DNA from: Helicobacter equorum
GTDB taxonomy: Bacteria; Campylobacterota; Campylobacteria; Campylobacterales; Helicobacteraceae
Length of the DNA stretch: 40,528 bases
Reading direction: 5' to 3'
NCBI RefSeq assembly: GCF_900198655.1
Contig: NZ_FZPO01000006.1
Span: 1 to 40,528 of the forward strand
The notes below the pieces were generated by a model that did no database searches, had not been told where the DNA came from, and saw only the letters and a list, made by a program, of their open reading frames with translations. Below, one piece after another: positions 33,279-40,528 of the stretch; position 1 is the first letter of the stretch, and every line of letters begins with the position of its first letter. Position numbers and translations under genes: made by a program.

Positions 33279-33856
33279 ACACATATTCCTTTGGTGTGGT
33301 GCAAAAACCACAAAATTCCAAATCCAAGTCCGGGAGTTTTTGTGATGTTATCATCGTATAAAAATGTTTCTAGATCTGCTCGTGGTAAAAGCATACTCTC
33401 TATCACTTCTCCATCGACACCACCACCCTCTGCGTGCTTGTGTTCTTGTGTAACTTGTGCATAAAAGAGATATTGTTTTGCGCCACTTGTTCCCACAGAT
33501 GTATGAAATACTGCCACCTCTTGTAGATCTTGTGAATCTAGCGCATATCCGCATTCTTCTAATACCTCTTCTGCTGCAATCTGTCGAATACTTTTACCTT
33601 CTTTGTCTAGGAGTCCTGCACAGAGTTCATAGGTGTAGCCATCATTATTTTTCAAAAATACTGGAGGGCGAAATTGTCTCACGACCACTAGTGCATCTTC
33701 ATCGATCCTATGGAGGATAATCGCCACACTATCAAGGCTTTGGATAAAATCCCATGCTTTTTTATAGCCATTTTCTGTATAAAGCATTCTTTGGGGTTTG
33801 ATATAGGGAGAATCTACGCATTGGGTGATTTGAATATCGCGTATATCGGTTTTCAT
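33275..33856 (-). CDS. Nudix hydrolase, NDP-sugar/ADP-ribose pyrophosphatase-like
   Basis: From the ATG at 33856 (MKTDIRDIQITQC) the protein has 193 residues; a start at 33883 would overlap csd3 by 26 bases. The Nudix box spans AGLLDKEGKSIRQIAAEEVLEECGYAL. The usual R-E-U-x-E-E has Glu in place of Arg (EEVLEE), a variant I associate with UDP-/GDP-sugar pyrophosphatases such as NUDT14, and VVVRQFRPPVF plus YTYELCAGL fit that group. The metal-binding glutamates are kept. It may clear nucleotide sugars linked to wall synthesis, an inference from its place between csd3 and the pgbA-like gene. Confidence 0.83.
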   Translation of the reverse strand: MKTDIRDIQITQCVDSPYIKPQRMLYTENGYKKAWDFIQSLDSVAIILHRIDEDALVVVRQFRPPVFLKNNDGYTYELCAGLLDKEGKSIRQIAAEEVLEECGYALDSQDLQEVAVFHTSVGTSGAKQYLFYAQVTQEHKHAEGGGVDGEVIESMLLPRADLETFLYDDNITKTPGLGFGILWFLHHTKGICV

Positions 33857-33857
33857 T

Positions 33858-35039
33858 TTATTGTATGCCTTTTGTGAATCCATCTATTGGTAGGCTCACA
33901 ATAATAGATTCTTTTTGTTCTTCTTGGACTTGGGCTAGGATTGTTCCTATTTGCCCCTTTAGATCATCACTAAGGTTTGCAAATTGTTCTTTGTGTTCTT
34001 TACTGAGTTCTTTTGTCGCCGCTTTTATGTTGCCAAGAGGATTGACTGGTTGATTATTTTTATACACGCCAAAATGCAAATGCGGACCTGTGCTAAGACC
34101 CGTGCTACCGACTTTTGCTATATATTGCCCCTTTTTGACATATTTACCTGTTTTCATGCCAGGAGCAAATGAGTTTAGATGCGCATATACGGTTTTTATA
34201 CCATTTTCATGGCGCACCTCTATTACATTTCCATAACCACCTTTTTGCCCTACAAAGACAATTGTTCCGCTTCCTGCCGCACTCACAATTGTCCCCTTAG
34301 GAGCTGCATAATCTACGCCATAATGTGGTCGCACAAATCCAAGAATTGGGTGTTTACGACCTAGCGAGAATTTTGAGCTAATACGCGCACCTGAAATTGG
34401 TAAAGAGAGCAAGAATCCCTCGATTTCTTTACCTTTGATGTCGTAATAGCGTCCATTGTATGCAAAAAGATAGTTTGGTTTTTTGTTTGTTTCTACCATA
34501 GCCGCTTTAATTTGGGCATTGCCTAGAGGTTTGCCTAAACGATATTTGCGATTATAAATAAGAGCGACTTTATCCCCTTTTAGCACCGTGCGATTAAAGT
34601 TTATACTATTTTTGTAGGCATTAAGCAATTCATTAACAAGCCCTTGATCATCAGTAATTTCCATGAGATCCTGATAGATGGAGCGTTGGACAGAGATTAC
34701 AAGGCGTTGTTCGTTTTCAAAATATGTAACGGGTGTGAAGTCCATTTTGTAGCCATTTTTGTAGCGAAAAATGTGAATCTGCATACCATCACCGATAGGA
34801 ATGAGGGCTTGTAAGAGGTTATTATCATCATCAAGGGCGGTGTAATATCGCACTCCTGCATAAATTTCGCTAGTGAGTTCTCTATCTTCTGGTGGTAAGT
34901 CATAATACACGCTTACAGGAATATTGTATTTTTGGAAAAAGCCAAAAAGCGTGTTGCCACTTTCCCAAGCTTGATTATTTACTACCGCACCAAAGATGCA
35001 CTGCAAGGAGATACAAAACATAAGTATATACGATTTCAT
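33858..35039 (-). CDS. csd3: Cell-shape peptidoglycan M23 metallopeptidase (Csd3/HdpA type)
   Basis: From the ATG at 35039 (MKSYILMFCISLQCIFG, AAAGG ribosome site) the protein has 393 residues and a signal peptide. The long N-terminal part before the protease domain is as in H. pylori Csd3, where it blocks the active site. The LytM domain has His239 and Asp243 in HYGVDYAAP, His287 in VYAHLNSF, and His320/His322 in GPHLHFGVY, so the zinc site is complete. Csd3 trims peptidoglycan peptides (D,D-carboxypeptidase and endopeptidase) and is needed for helical shape. Gene order csd3-Nudix-pgbA agrees with H. pylori as I remember it. It is the first gene of the operon. Confidence 0.87.
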   Translation of the reverse strand: MKSYILMFCISLQCIFGAVVNNQAWESGNTLFGFFQKYNIPVSVYYDLPPEDRELTSEIYAGVRYYTALDDDNNLLQALIPIGDGMQIHIFRYKNGYKMDFTPVTYFENEQRLVISVQRSIYQDLMEITDDQGLVNELLNAYKNSINFNRTVLKGDKVALIYNRKYRLGKPLGNAQIKAAMVETNKKPNYLFAYNGRYYDIKGKEIEGFLLSLPISGARISSKFSLGRKHPILGFVRPHYGVDYAAPKGTIVSAAGSGTIVFVGQKGGYGNVIEVRHENGIKTVYAHLNSFAPGMKTGKYVKKGQYIAKVGSTGLSTGPHLHFGVYKNNQPVNPLGNIKAATKELSKEHKEQFANLSDDLKGQIGTILAQVQEEQKESIIVSLPIDGFTKGIQ

Positions 35040-35208
35040 TAGCCACCTTTTAGATCTGATTTTAGACGTTTTTAAACAATGACCCATATCAATCCAAGAT
35101 AAAAATTTGGAATGCTAACATAAAAATGATAAAAACTCTCTTGTATTTAATTTTTGTAAAAAAACCACGATTTTGTGTGTTTAGTATTTTGGGTATCAAG
35201 AGGTCGCA

Positions 35209-36606
35209 GTGAAAAATATTATCATTAGTTTTATAGCGTTGTGTGTAGCTATAGTCGTGTATGTAGTCTTTAATGTTTTTGTTTTTGATAGACAAAAGCC
35301 TCTTCTTCAATCACAATCCACATTACCCACTCATTGGAATTTGCAAGATGATTTAGTCTTATCATTTAGTGATGAGAGTGGCATACGCAATTACAGCGTA
35401 GAAGTGAGCCTAGATTCTCAAGTGTTATTTAGTGATGAAGAAATTGTGCTAAATAAACCCAAAAATTTTCAGCTTTCACTCCCAAAACCTCTTACAGAGC
35501 TCAAAGATGGCACGACATTGCAGTATAAGATTTGTGTGCGTGATTGGAGTAATACGAACTTTTTTTCTGGTAACCAAACTTGTATCAATTTGCCTCTAAT
35601 TGTTGATGTGAGTGTCCCACAAATACAAATTCTTGCACGATCCCCAAAAATATCGCGATCTGGTAGTGCCCTTGTTCTCTTTAAGGTTAAAGATTTTGCT
35701 CTAGATTCTGTGGTACTTAGTAATGGCAAGAATGAATTTCGTGCTTTTAAACATACTTTTAATGACATTACGCTACTACCTGATGAGGCAGTGTATGGTG
35801 CAGTCATCGCATGGCCCTTAGAAAATAAACTTTTTGAGGGGAGTATCAAGGCATATGATAAGGCAACCAATACCACGAAAATTCCCCTAAATTTCCAAAA
35901 AAATCTTAGCGCACCTATTCGTAAATCTAATTTGCGCCTAAAACCAGAATTTTTAGAATCCAAACTACGCACACTCTTTGAAGAAATTGGTTCTACAGAG
36001 TATGAAAGTTTTGCAGATGACAAGGAGCGGTTTGCATTTATTAATGAAGAAGTGCGATTAAGGGATACGCAACAAATTTTGGAAGCCACAAGCACCACGA
36101 TCTCTGATGTGAGTTACATTACTGGTGGTGTTATGCCTTTTTTAGGATTGCAAAAAGCTATGATTGTAGGGTATTTTGGCGATGAGCGTAGCTATTATTT
36201 TAACAAAGAGCTTGTGGGTGTAGTGTATCATATGGGTGTAGATTATGCGAGTGTGCGTAATGCACCCATCATCGCGAGTAATAGTGGTGTGGTAGTTTTA
36301 CGACAATATTTGGGGATTCACGGCAATAGTGCTATTATCTATCACGGATTTGGTCTTGCTAGTTTGTATGCGCATATGTCAGATTCTACACTAAAGGTAG
36401 GCGACAGGGTGCAGATTGGCGATACTATCGGTTATACAGGATCTAGTGGTTGGGCATTTGGCGATCATTTGCATTTAGAAATGCTCGTGCAAGGTCATGC
36501 TGTCAATGTCTTTGAATGGGAAAATCCTAAATGGATAGAAGAATCTATTAATGCAGTCTTTGAGGAGGCGCATAGACAATTGCTAGAGCAAACCCAATCA
36601 AAATAA
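35209..36606 (+). CDS. Membrane-anchored M23 (LytM) peptidase
   Basis: A 465-residue protein with a GTG start preceded by AAGAGG. Residues 2-25 (KNIIISFIALCVAIVVYVVF) form an uncleaved anchor. A beta-rich N-terminal part with Ig-like character (SFSDESGIRNYSVEVSLDS) leads to a C-terminal M23 domain: His341 and Asp345 in YHMGVDYAS, YAHMS, and His420/His422 in GDHLHLEML. The catalytic zinc residues are all present, so it is likely an active periplasmic endopeptidase on peptidoglycan cross-links. It is transcribed away from csd3 across a 169-base gap, placing two wall hydrolases back to back. Confidence 0.87.
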   Translation: MKNIIISFIALCVAIVVYVVFNVFVFDRQKPLLQSQSTLPTHWNLQDDLVLSFSDESGIRNYSVEVSLDSQVLFSDEEIVLNKPKNFQLSLPKPLTELKDGTTLQYKICVRDWSNTNFFSGNQTCINLPLIVDVSVPQIQILARSPKISRSGSALVLFKVKDFALDSVVLSNGKNEFRAFKHTFNDITLLPDEAVYGAVIAWPLENKLFEGSIKAYDKATNTTKIPLNFQKNLSAPIRKSNLRLKPEFLESKLRTLFEEIGSTEYESFADDKERFAFINEEVRLRDTQQILEATSTTISDVSYITGGVMPFLGLQKAMIVGYFGDERSYYFNKELVGVVYHMGVDYASVRNAPIIASNSGVVVLRQYLGIHGNSAIIYHGFGLASLYAHMSDSTLKVGDRVQIGDTIGYTGSSGWAFGDHLHLEMLVQGHAVNVFEWENPKWIEESINAVFEEAHRQLLEQTQSK

Positions 36607-36649
36607 TTGTTACCAACACAAAACAAGTGTGCATTTATCTTTTAGAGTG

Positions 36650-36655
36650 TAGAAT
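36650..36655 (+). promoter_or_regulatory. -10 box of the carbonic anhydrase gene
   Basis: TAGAAT lies 36 bases before the ATG at 36692; the ribosome site is GAGGAG. No obvious -35 is seen. Confidence 0.45.
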
Positions 36656-36691
36656 TATGTTTTATTTCAAGATTTTATACGAGGAGTTATT

Positions 36692-37411
36692 ATGAGGTTT
36701 TTTCATAGTATTGTATTGGTAGGCTTATTAAGTTTAGGTAGTGTATGTGCAGCGCATTGGGGATATGAAGAGGAAAATGGACCAAGCACTTGGGGGCAAG
36801 ACTATCCAGAATGTAATGGTGTGGAGCAATCTCCCATCAATATCATAAGTAAGGATACAGCTTCTGTTGCTAATGCACTTGCTATAGAGTATAAGGCAGA
36901 TTCTCAAAACATTATTAACAATGGGCATTCTGTGCAAGTTAATTTTGCAAAAAACAATACCATAACATATGGTGGTCAAGAATATGCACTTGTGCAACTA
37001 CATTTCCATACCCCTTCTGAACACACTATTGATGGTAAAAGTTATCCTTTAGAAATGCATCTTGTGCATAGCAGTACAGATGGAAAATTACTTGTTATTG
37101 GTGTCCTATTTAAGGAAGGTAAGGCAAATGCAGAGTTACAAAAAATTGTAGAAGCTGCTCCTAAACAAGTTGGCGTAGTGGGAGCTTTTGAGGGCTTAAA
37201 TCCAGCTAATATTCTTCCTAATAAGCGTTCTTATTATGCCTTTAGCGGTAGCTTGACAACACCACCTTGTAGCCAAAATGTGCAATGGGTTGTTTTGGGA
37301 CAAATCATTAGTGCTTCTAAATCACAAATAGATTCACTACATACTATTATGCATACTAATGCACGCAATATTCAGCCACTAAATGGCAGAGAGATTCAGA
37401 GTGCACAATAA
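36692..37411 (+). CDS. Alpha-type carbonic anhydrase, periplasmic
   Basis: A 239-residue protein with a signal peptide (MRFFHSIVLVGLLSLGSVCA) cut near residue 21. The start of the mature part, HWGYEEENGPSTWG, and EQSPINI are alpha-carbonic anhydrase marks. Zinc ligands are His104 and His106 in VQLHFHTPSEH and His123 in EMHLVH; FSGSLTTPPCSQNVQWVV completes the active site. Two cysteines (Cys41 and the one in TTPPCSQ) can form the usual disulfide. The enzyme interconverts CO2 and bicarbonate and, in H. pylori, buffers the periplasm against acid. It has its own promoter and is convergent with bioA. Confidence 0.95.
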   Translation: MRFFHSIVLVGLLSLGSVCAAHWGYEEENGPSTWGQDYPECNGVEQSPINIISKDTASVANALAIEYKADSQNIINNGHSVQVNFAKNNTITYGGQEYALVQLHFHTPSEHTIDGKSYPLEMHLVHSSTDGKLLVIGVLFKEGKANAELQKIVEAAPKQVGVVGAFEGLNPANILPNKRSYYAFSGSLTTPPCSQNVQWVVLGQIISASKSQIDSLHTIMHTNARNIQPLNGREIQSAQ

Positions 37412-37413
37412 CT

Positions 37414-38709
37414 TTATCTAAGTGAGGCTAGAATCTCTTTGAGATTGCCAAAGACATATGCCACCTCTTGTTTTGTGATGATATAAGGTGGCATAAAATA
37501 GATTGTATTTCCCAAAGGACGCAAAAGCAAACCTTTGTGTAATGCCTTGTTATATATTTCTATACCTTTTCTTTGTCCTTCAAATCCTACGAGATCAAAC
37601 GCGAGTATCATACCCCTTTGACGCATATTTTGCACAAAGCTAAATTCCCTAAAAGATTGTGCTTGTTCCCAAATATACGCGCTTAAAAGTTTGTTGGATT
37701 CTATAACATTCTCTTTGTCAAAAATATCAAGCACTGCATTTGCGCATACACACGCTAGAGGGTTTCCGGTATAAGAATGTGAATGCAAAAATGCCTTATG
37801 TTTTTCATAAGGTGCATAAAAATATTCATAGATTGTATCACTTGTTACCACCACTGATAGTGGCAAATACCCACCACTTAGCCCTTTACTAAGGCATAAA
37901 AAGTCCGGGATTACTCCACATTGCTCAAAGGCAAACATACTGCCACTACGCCCAAATCCCACTGCAATTTCATCAAAAATCACAAAGATTCCGCGATCTT
38001 GGCACATTTTTGTTGCTTTGGCGACAAACTCTGAAGTGTGCATTGCCATATTTCCTGCGCACTGCACAAGTGGTTCGAGGATAAATGCCACGATATTTGG
38101 GTGTGAATCTAGCATAGATTCTAAGTCTTTTAGGGCTTGCTCTGTGTTATAGAGTGTGGGTGCGGTGCTTGTGAGTGTTTGGAGCAAGATTGGATCATAC
38201 ACTTGCTTATACAAGCCCACATCACCTACACTAAGCGCACCGATTGTCTCTCCATGATATGCGTTTTGGAGTGAAAGAAAAGTATCATAAAAGGTAGTGT
38301 TAGATTCTATAGCTTTGGCGTGGTATGCCATTTTGAGTGCAACTTCTATCGCGCTTGAACCATTATCAGCAAAAAAACATTTATTGAGTGGTGCAGGGAG
38401 AATCTCACATAAGCGAGATGAAAGTGTGATGATAGGTTCGTGTGAAAATCCCGCTAGAATAATATGCTCTAATTTGTGGATTTGTTCGATAAGTTTTTGG
38501 TTGATATAGGGATTGCAATGCCCAAAGATATTAACCCACCAGCTTGACACACAATCAATATATGCCTTATCATCAAAATCATAAACATACACGCCTTTAG
38601 CATTTTTGACAGGTATTAGTGGATAGGTAGATTCATGATCGTGCATTTGTGTGCATGGGTGCCAAATATGGGCAAGATCTTTGGCTTTTAGAATCTCTGT
38701 GTATTGCAT
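37414..38709 (-). CDS. bioA: Adenosylmethionine-8-amino-7-oxononanoate aminotransferase
   Basis: A 431-residue class III PLP aminotransferase of biotin synthesis. It begins with the BioA-typical HIWHPCTQMHDHE, then YVYDFDDKAYIDCVSSWWVN, NAYHGETIGALSVGD, FVIFDEIAVGFGRSGSMFAFE (Asp246 holds the PLP ring) and LCLSKGLSGGYLPLS with PLP Lys275. HSYTGNPLACVCANAVLDIF and LRPLGNTIYFMPPYIIT complete the fold. The Trp pair (SSWWVN) and HPCTQM separate BioA from other aminotransferases. It appears to be a single-gene unit; no other bio genes are in the window. Confidence 0.95.
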   Translation of the reverse strand: MQYTEILKAKDLAHIWHPCTQMHDHESTYPLIPVKNAKGVYVYDFDDKAYIDCVSSWWVNIFGHCNPYINQKLIEQIHKLEHIILAGFSHEPIITLSSRLCEILPAPLNKCFFADNGSSAIEVALKMAYHAKAIESNTTFYDTFLSLQNAYHGETIGALSVGDVGLYKQVYDPILLQTLTSTAPTLYNTEQALKDLESMLDSHPNIVAFILEPLVQCAGNMAMHTSEFVAKATKMCQDRGIFVIFDEIAVGFGRSGSMFAFEQCGVIPDFLCLSKGLSGGYLPLSVVVTSDTIYEYFYAPYEKHKAFLHSHSYTGNPLACVCANAVLDIFDKENVIESNKLLSAYIWEQAQSFREFSFVQNMRQRGMILAFDLVGFEGQRKGIEIYNKALHKGLLLRPLGNTIYFMPPYIITKQEVAYVFGNLKEILASLR

Positions 38710-38780
38710 AAATAGCGCCTTTTGTGGAAATTTGGGCAGTTATTGTAAGACCCCTAAGCTTTTGTTTTACTTAGTAAAGT

Positions 38781-38786
38781 TATAAT
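38781..38786 (+). promoter_or_regulatory. -10 box of rnpB
   Basis: A perfect TATAAT lies just before the 5' strand of the RNase P P1 helix, so transcription would start at or near 38791-38793. Confidence 0.6.
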
Positions 38787-38790
38787 CGTG

Positions 38791-39127
38791 GCTTAGGTAT
38801 AGCAGGTGGTTGCTTTTAGATTCTAAAAAGAGGAAAGTCCGAGCTACACTAAGACAGGATTCCATTTAACGAATGGCTGATGTAAATCAAGGGAAAGTGC
38901 AACAGAAAACAACCGCCCTCATAATGTTTTATGTGGGTAAGGGTGAAAAGGTGGGGTAAGAGCCCACCGACATTGTAGCGATACATTGTGCCGTGTAAAC
39001 CCAATCCGTAGCAAGAAGAGCAGGTTAGAAGTCTTAGGTTTTTTTAGCTCTTCGCACGAGTATAGCAGTGATGTTATACCTAGATAAATAGCCACCCAAG
39101 ACAGAACTCGGCTTATGCTATACCTAT
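38791..39127 (+). ncRNA. rnpB: RNase P RNA
   Basis: The catalytic RNA that trims the 5' ends of tRNA precursors. The universally conserved pieces are present in order: GAGGAAAGTCCGAGCT (38831-38846), ACAGAAAACAACCGCC near 38900, GGTAAGGGTGAAAAGGTG near 38936, a strong GGTGGG/CCCACC hairpin, GCAAGAAGAGC near 39011, and AGATAAATAGCCACCC then ACAGAACTCGGCTTAT near 39083-39115. The ends pair as P1 (AGGTATAGC near 38795 with GCTATACCT at 39117-39125), followed by a T run that can terminate. The P3 region is a perfect TTTTAGATTCTAAAA hairpin built on the over-represented 7-mer. End positions are approximate by a few bases. Confidence 0.95.
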
Positions 39128-39162
39128 TTTTTGACTATTTTTCTCATTTTTTTCTAAAATCA

Positions 39163-39191
39163 TTTTTTTTTTTTTTGTATTTTGCTACAAT
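39163..39191 (+). promoter_or_regulatory. T14 tract and extended -10 of the last chemoreceptor gene
   Basis: A run of 14 T (39163-39176) is followed 9 bases later by a TG-extended -10, TGCTACAAT (hexamer 39186-39191). The tract fills the -35 and upper spacer region. Length changes in such a run by slipped-strand pairing would alter promoter strength. The rest of the leader to 39272 ends in a strong GGAGAGGGG ribosome site. Confidence 0.6.
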
Positions 39192-39272
39192 TCCAAACTT
39201 AAAATAGTGACAGAGATTTTACTTGTCTAAAGTGTCTGTTCGTAACTTTTGTTTTATAGGAGAGGGGTTTAT

Positions 39273-40528
39273 ATGAAAAAATGGTTTGGATCTTTGAGTA
39301 TTGCTATAAAGCTTTTGTCTTCTGTAGCAGGTATAATGCTTCTTGGTATCATTATTTTAGCACTTGCTGTATTTAATGAAGTCCAAGAGAATATCTTGAC
39401 AAATACTAAAAATACAATCACACAGGCTTCCAAAAATTATGCCACAATGATGAAAGGCTTTTTTGATGAAACAATCGTCTTAACTCGTGGAGTTGGCTCG
39501 TCATTCAATAAGATTTATCAGCAAAATCCAAAAGGTGTTAAGATTAGCGATCTTGGAAATATTGTGGAAAATATGCTTGATAATAGTCGCGCAAGCTATA
39601 GCTTTTTGTGGTTATTGCAGCGTCCAGATGATGCAAATCTTGATAAGCGTCATTTTACAGAAAGTGGAAAATTTGTAATGCTCTATCATAGTCCAAATGA
39701 AGAGAGAAACACTACTATTATAGAGCAAGCACATGATATTCTTATTGAGAGTCCTGTGATTCAGCGCGTGCTAAAAGAATCCAAAAATGGCAAACAACAA
39801 GCCTATGTGGGTGAACCTGCAAAGGTAAATTTTGGATATGGTGAGTTTTTGGGCTTAAACATTGCGTATCCAATTTTTGATAAAGAGAAAAATCTTATGG
39901 GAGTTGTTGGCTATACCTTTAATCTTTTAGAAGTATCCCATAGACTTACCGATCCTGCACTCTCTCTTTACAAAGGAGATTTAAGAATCTTGCTTAAAGA
40001 TTCTGGAGTGATTGCTATACATGAGAATCCTAAATTAATCTTATCTAATATGCGAGAAGCCAATTCACATCCAGAAGCCAAAGAGGTGCTTGATGCTGTA
40101 TCTGCACACCAAAGTGGCGTGTTTGATAATTATGTAACTACAGGTGGGGAACCAAGCTATGCAAGTGTCGAGTCTTTTAAAACTATCAATATGAATGATC
40201 CAAGTTATTGGTCTGTGTTGGTAACTGCACCTAAAGGTGAAGTGCTAAAACCATTATATCAGCTTCAGATGTATATTGCACTTTTGTCAATAGGTTTTTT
40301 AATTATTGTAATGGTGGCAGTATGGTATTTTGTAAGAAAAATTGTTGGTGTAAGATTACCTATCATTTCGGATACACTCGTTAGCTTCTTTAGACTACTC
40401 AATCATGAAAAGGTAGAAGTAAAACCCATTGTTATTCATGCCAACGATGAGCTTGGTGTTATGGGTAAGGCTATCAATGAAAATATCCAAAGAGCGCAAT
40501 CAGGTCTCCAACAAGACTCCGCTCTTGT
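39273..40528 (+). CDS. Methyl-accepting chemotaxis protein, N-terminal part (partial)
   Basis: The frame is open from the ATG at 39273 to the window edge (418 codons). Helix 1 is about residues 9-33 (SIAIKLLSSVAGIMLLGIIILALAV) and helix 2 about 330-350 (YIALLSIGFLIIVMVAVWYFV). The 300-residue periplasmic part between them (SYSFLWLLQRPDDA, FGYGEFLGLNIAYPIFDKEK, GVVGYTFNLLEVSHRL, YWSVLVTAPKGEV) has the two-lobed dCache pattern of ligand-binding chemoreceptors. A HAMP-like stretch begins after helix 2 (NDELGVMGKAINENIQRA). The signalling tip lies outside the window. Its sensor type differs from the smaller receptor at 16427. Confidence 0.88.
   Translation, partial: MKKWFGSLSIAIKLLSSVAGIMLLGIIILALAVFNEVQENILTNTKNTITQASKNYATMMKGFFDETIVLTRGVGSSFNKIYQQNPKGVKISDLGNIVENMLDNSRASYSFLWLLQRPDDANLDKRHFTESGKFVMLYHSPNEERNTTIIEQAHDILIESPVIQRVLKESKNGKQQAYVGEPAKVNFGYGEFLGLNIAYPIFDKEKNLMGVVGYTFNLLEVSHRLTDPALSLYKGDLRILLKDSGVIAIHENPKLILSNMREANSHPEAKEVLDAVSAHQSGVFDNYVTTGGEPSYASVESFKTINMNDPSYWSVLVTAPKGEVLKPLYQLQMYIALLSIGFLIIVMVAVWYFVRKIVGVRLPIISDTLVSFFRLLNHEKVEVKPIVIHANDELGVMGKAINENIQRAQSGLQQDSAL

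Noticed and set aside
35469-36098. 209-codon minus-strand open frame inside the M23 peptidase gene
   Set aside because: Antisense shadow of a clear peptidase gene; no ribosome site and no domain.

Overview
The window looks like chromosomal DNA of a Helicobacter, probably a non-pylori species. The DNA is AT-rich. The flagellar and cell-wall genes are of epsilonproteobacterial type (FliW, FlgM, a FlgN-like chaperone, FlgK, FlhB, and Csd3 next to a PgbA N-terminal-domain protein). The periplasmic binding protein is of the CjaA type, and the promoters are mostly good or extended -10 boxes with little visible -35. Gene order around rlmH-accD-recO and csd3-Nudix-pgbA also fits Helicobacter as I remember it; no search was run.

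Layout. 1-192: end of ilvD. 258-3379: small accessory block, with an Upf1-like superfamily I helicase carrying a C-terminal nuclease-like domain, then decayed pieces that include a restriction-modification specificity-subunit remnant. 3376-3791: fluoride channel crcB with an apparent one-base frameshift. 3801-5838 (minus): operon fliW-proC-ykkC-ykkD (flagellin/CsrA control, proline synthesis, a paired SMR exporter). 5999-6325: small possible lipoprotein. 6770-10372: 1200-residue subtilisin autotransporter preceded by a 444-base gap. 10451-14128 (minus): dnaE. 14252-16363: MORN lipoprotein, EamA transporter and CoA-binding protein, nearly overlapping. 16427-19679: chemoreceptor and ABC-F ATPase. 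19697-24609 (minus): six-gene operon of an inositol-monophosphatase-family protein, accD, rlmH, dksA, an unknown membrane protein and glcD. 24725-26110: recO plus a second paired SMR exporter. 26137-28565: cjaA-type binding protein and thrC, divergent around a near-perfect 30-bp palindrome. 28578-31372: small membrane protein, flgM, flgN-like, flgK. 31395-35039 (minus): csd3, Nudix, pgbA-like, flhB. 35209-38709: second M23 peptidase, periplasmic alpha-carbonic anhydrase, bioA (minus). 38791-39127: RNase P RNA. 39273-end: a second chemoreceptor, cut by the window edge, with a T14 tract in its promoter.

How the genes work together. Most of the window is core metabolism, motility and cell-shape machinery. 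The flagellar part shows a likely hierarchy: flgM has sigma-28-like and sigma-70-like promoter elements, and a good sigma-54 element inside the end of flgM would drive flgN-flgK. The parts most worth attention are the helicase/restriction remnant, the two SMR pairs, the autotransporter, the palindromic divergent promoter, the homopolymer promoter of the last chemoreceptor, and a strong excess of the 7-mer AGATTCT/AGAATCT across the window except in the autotransporter gene. I saw no tRNA, CRISPR array, insertion sequence or prophage.
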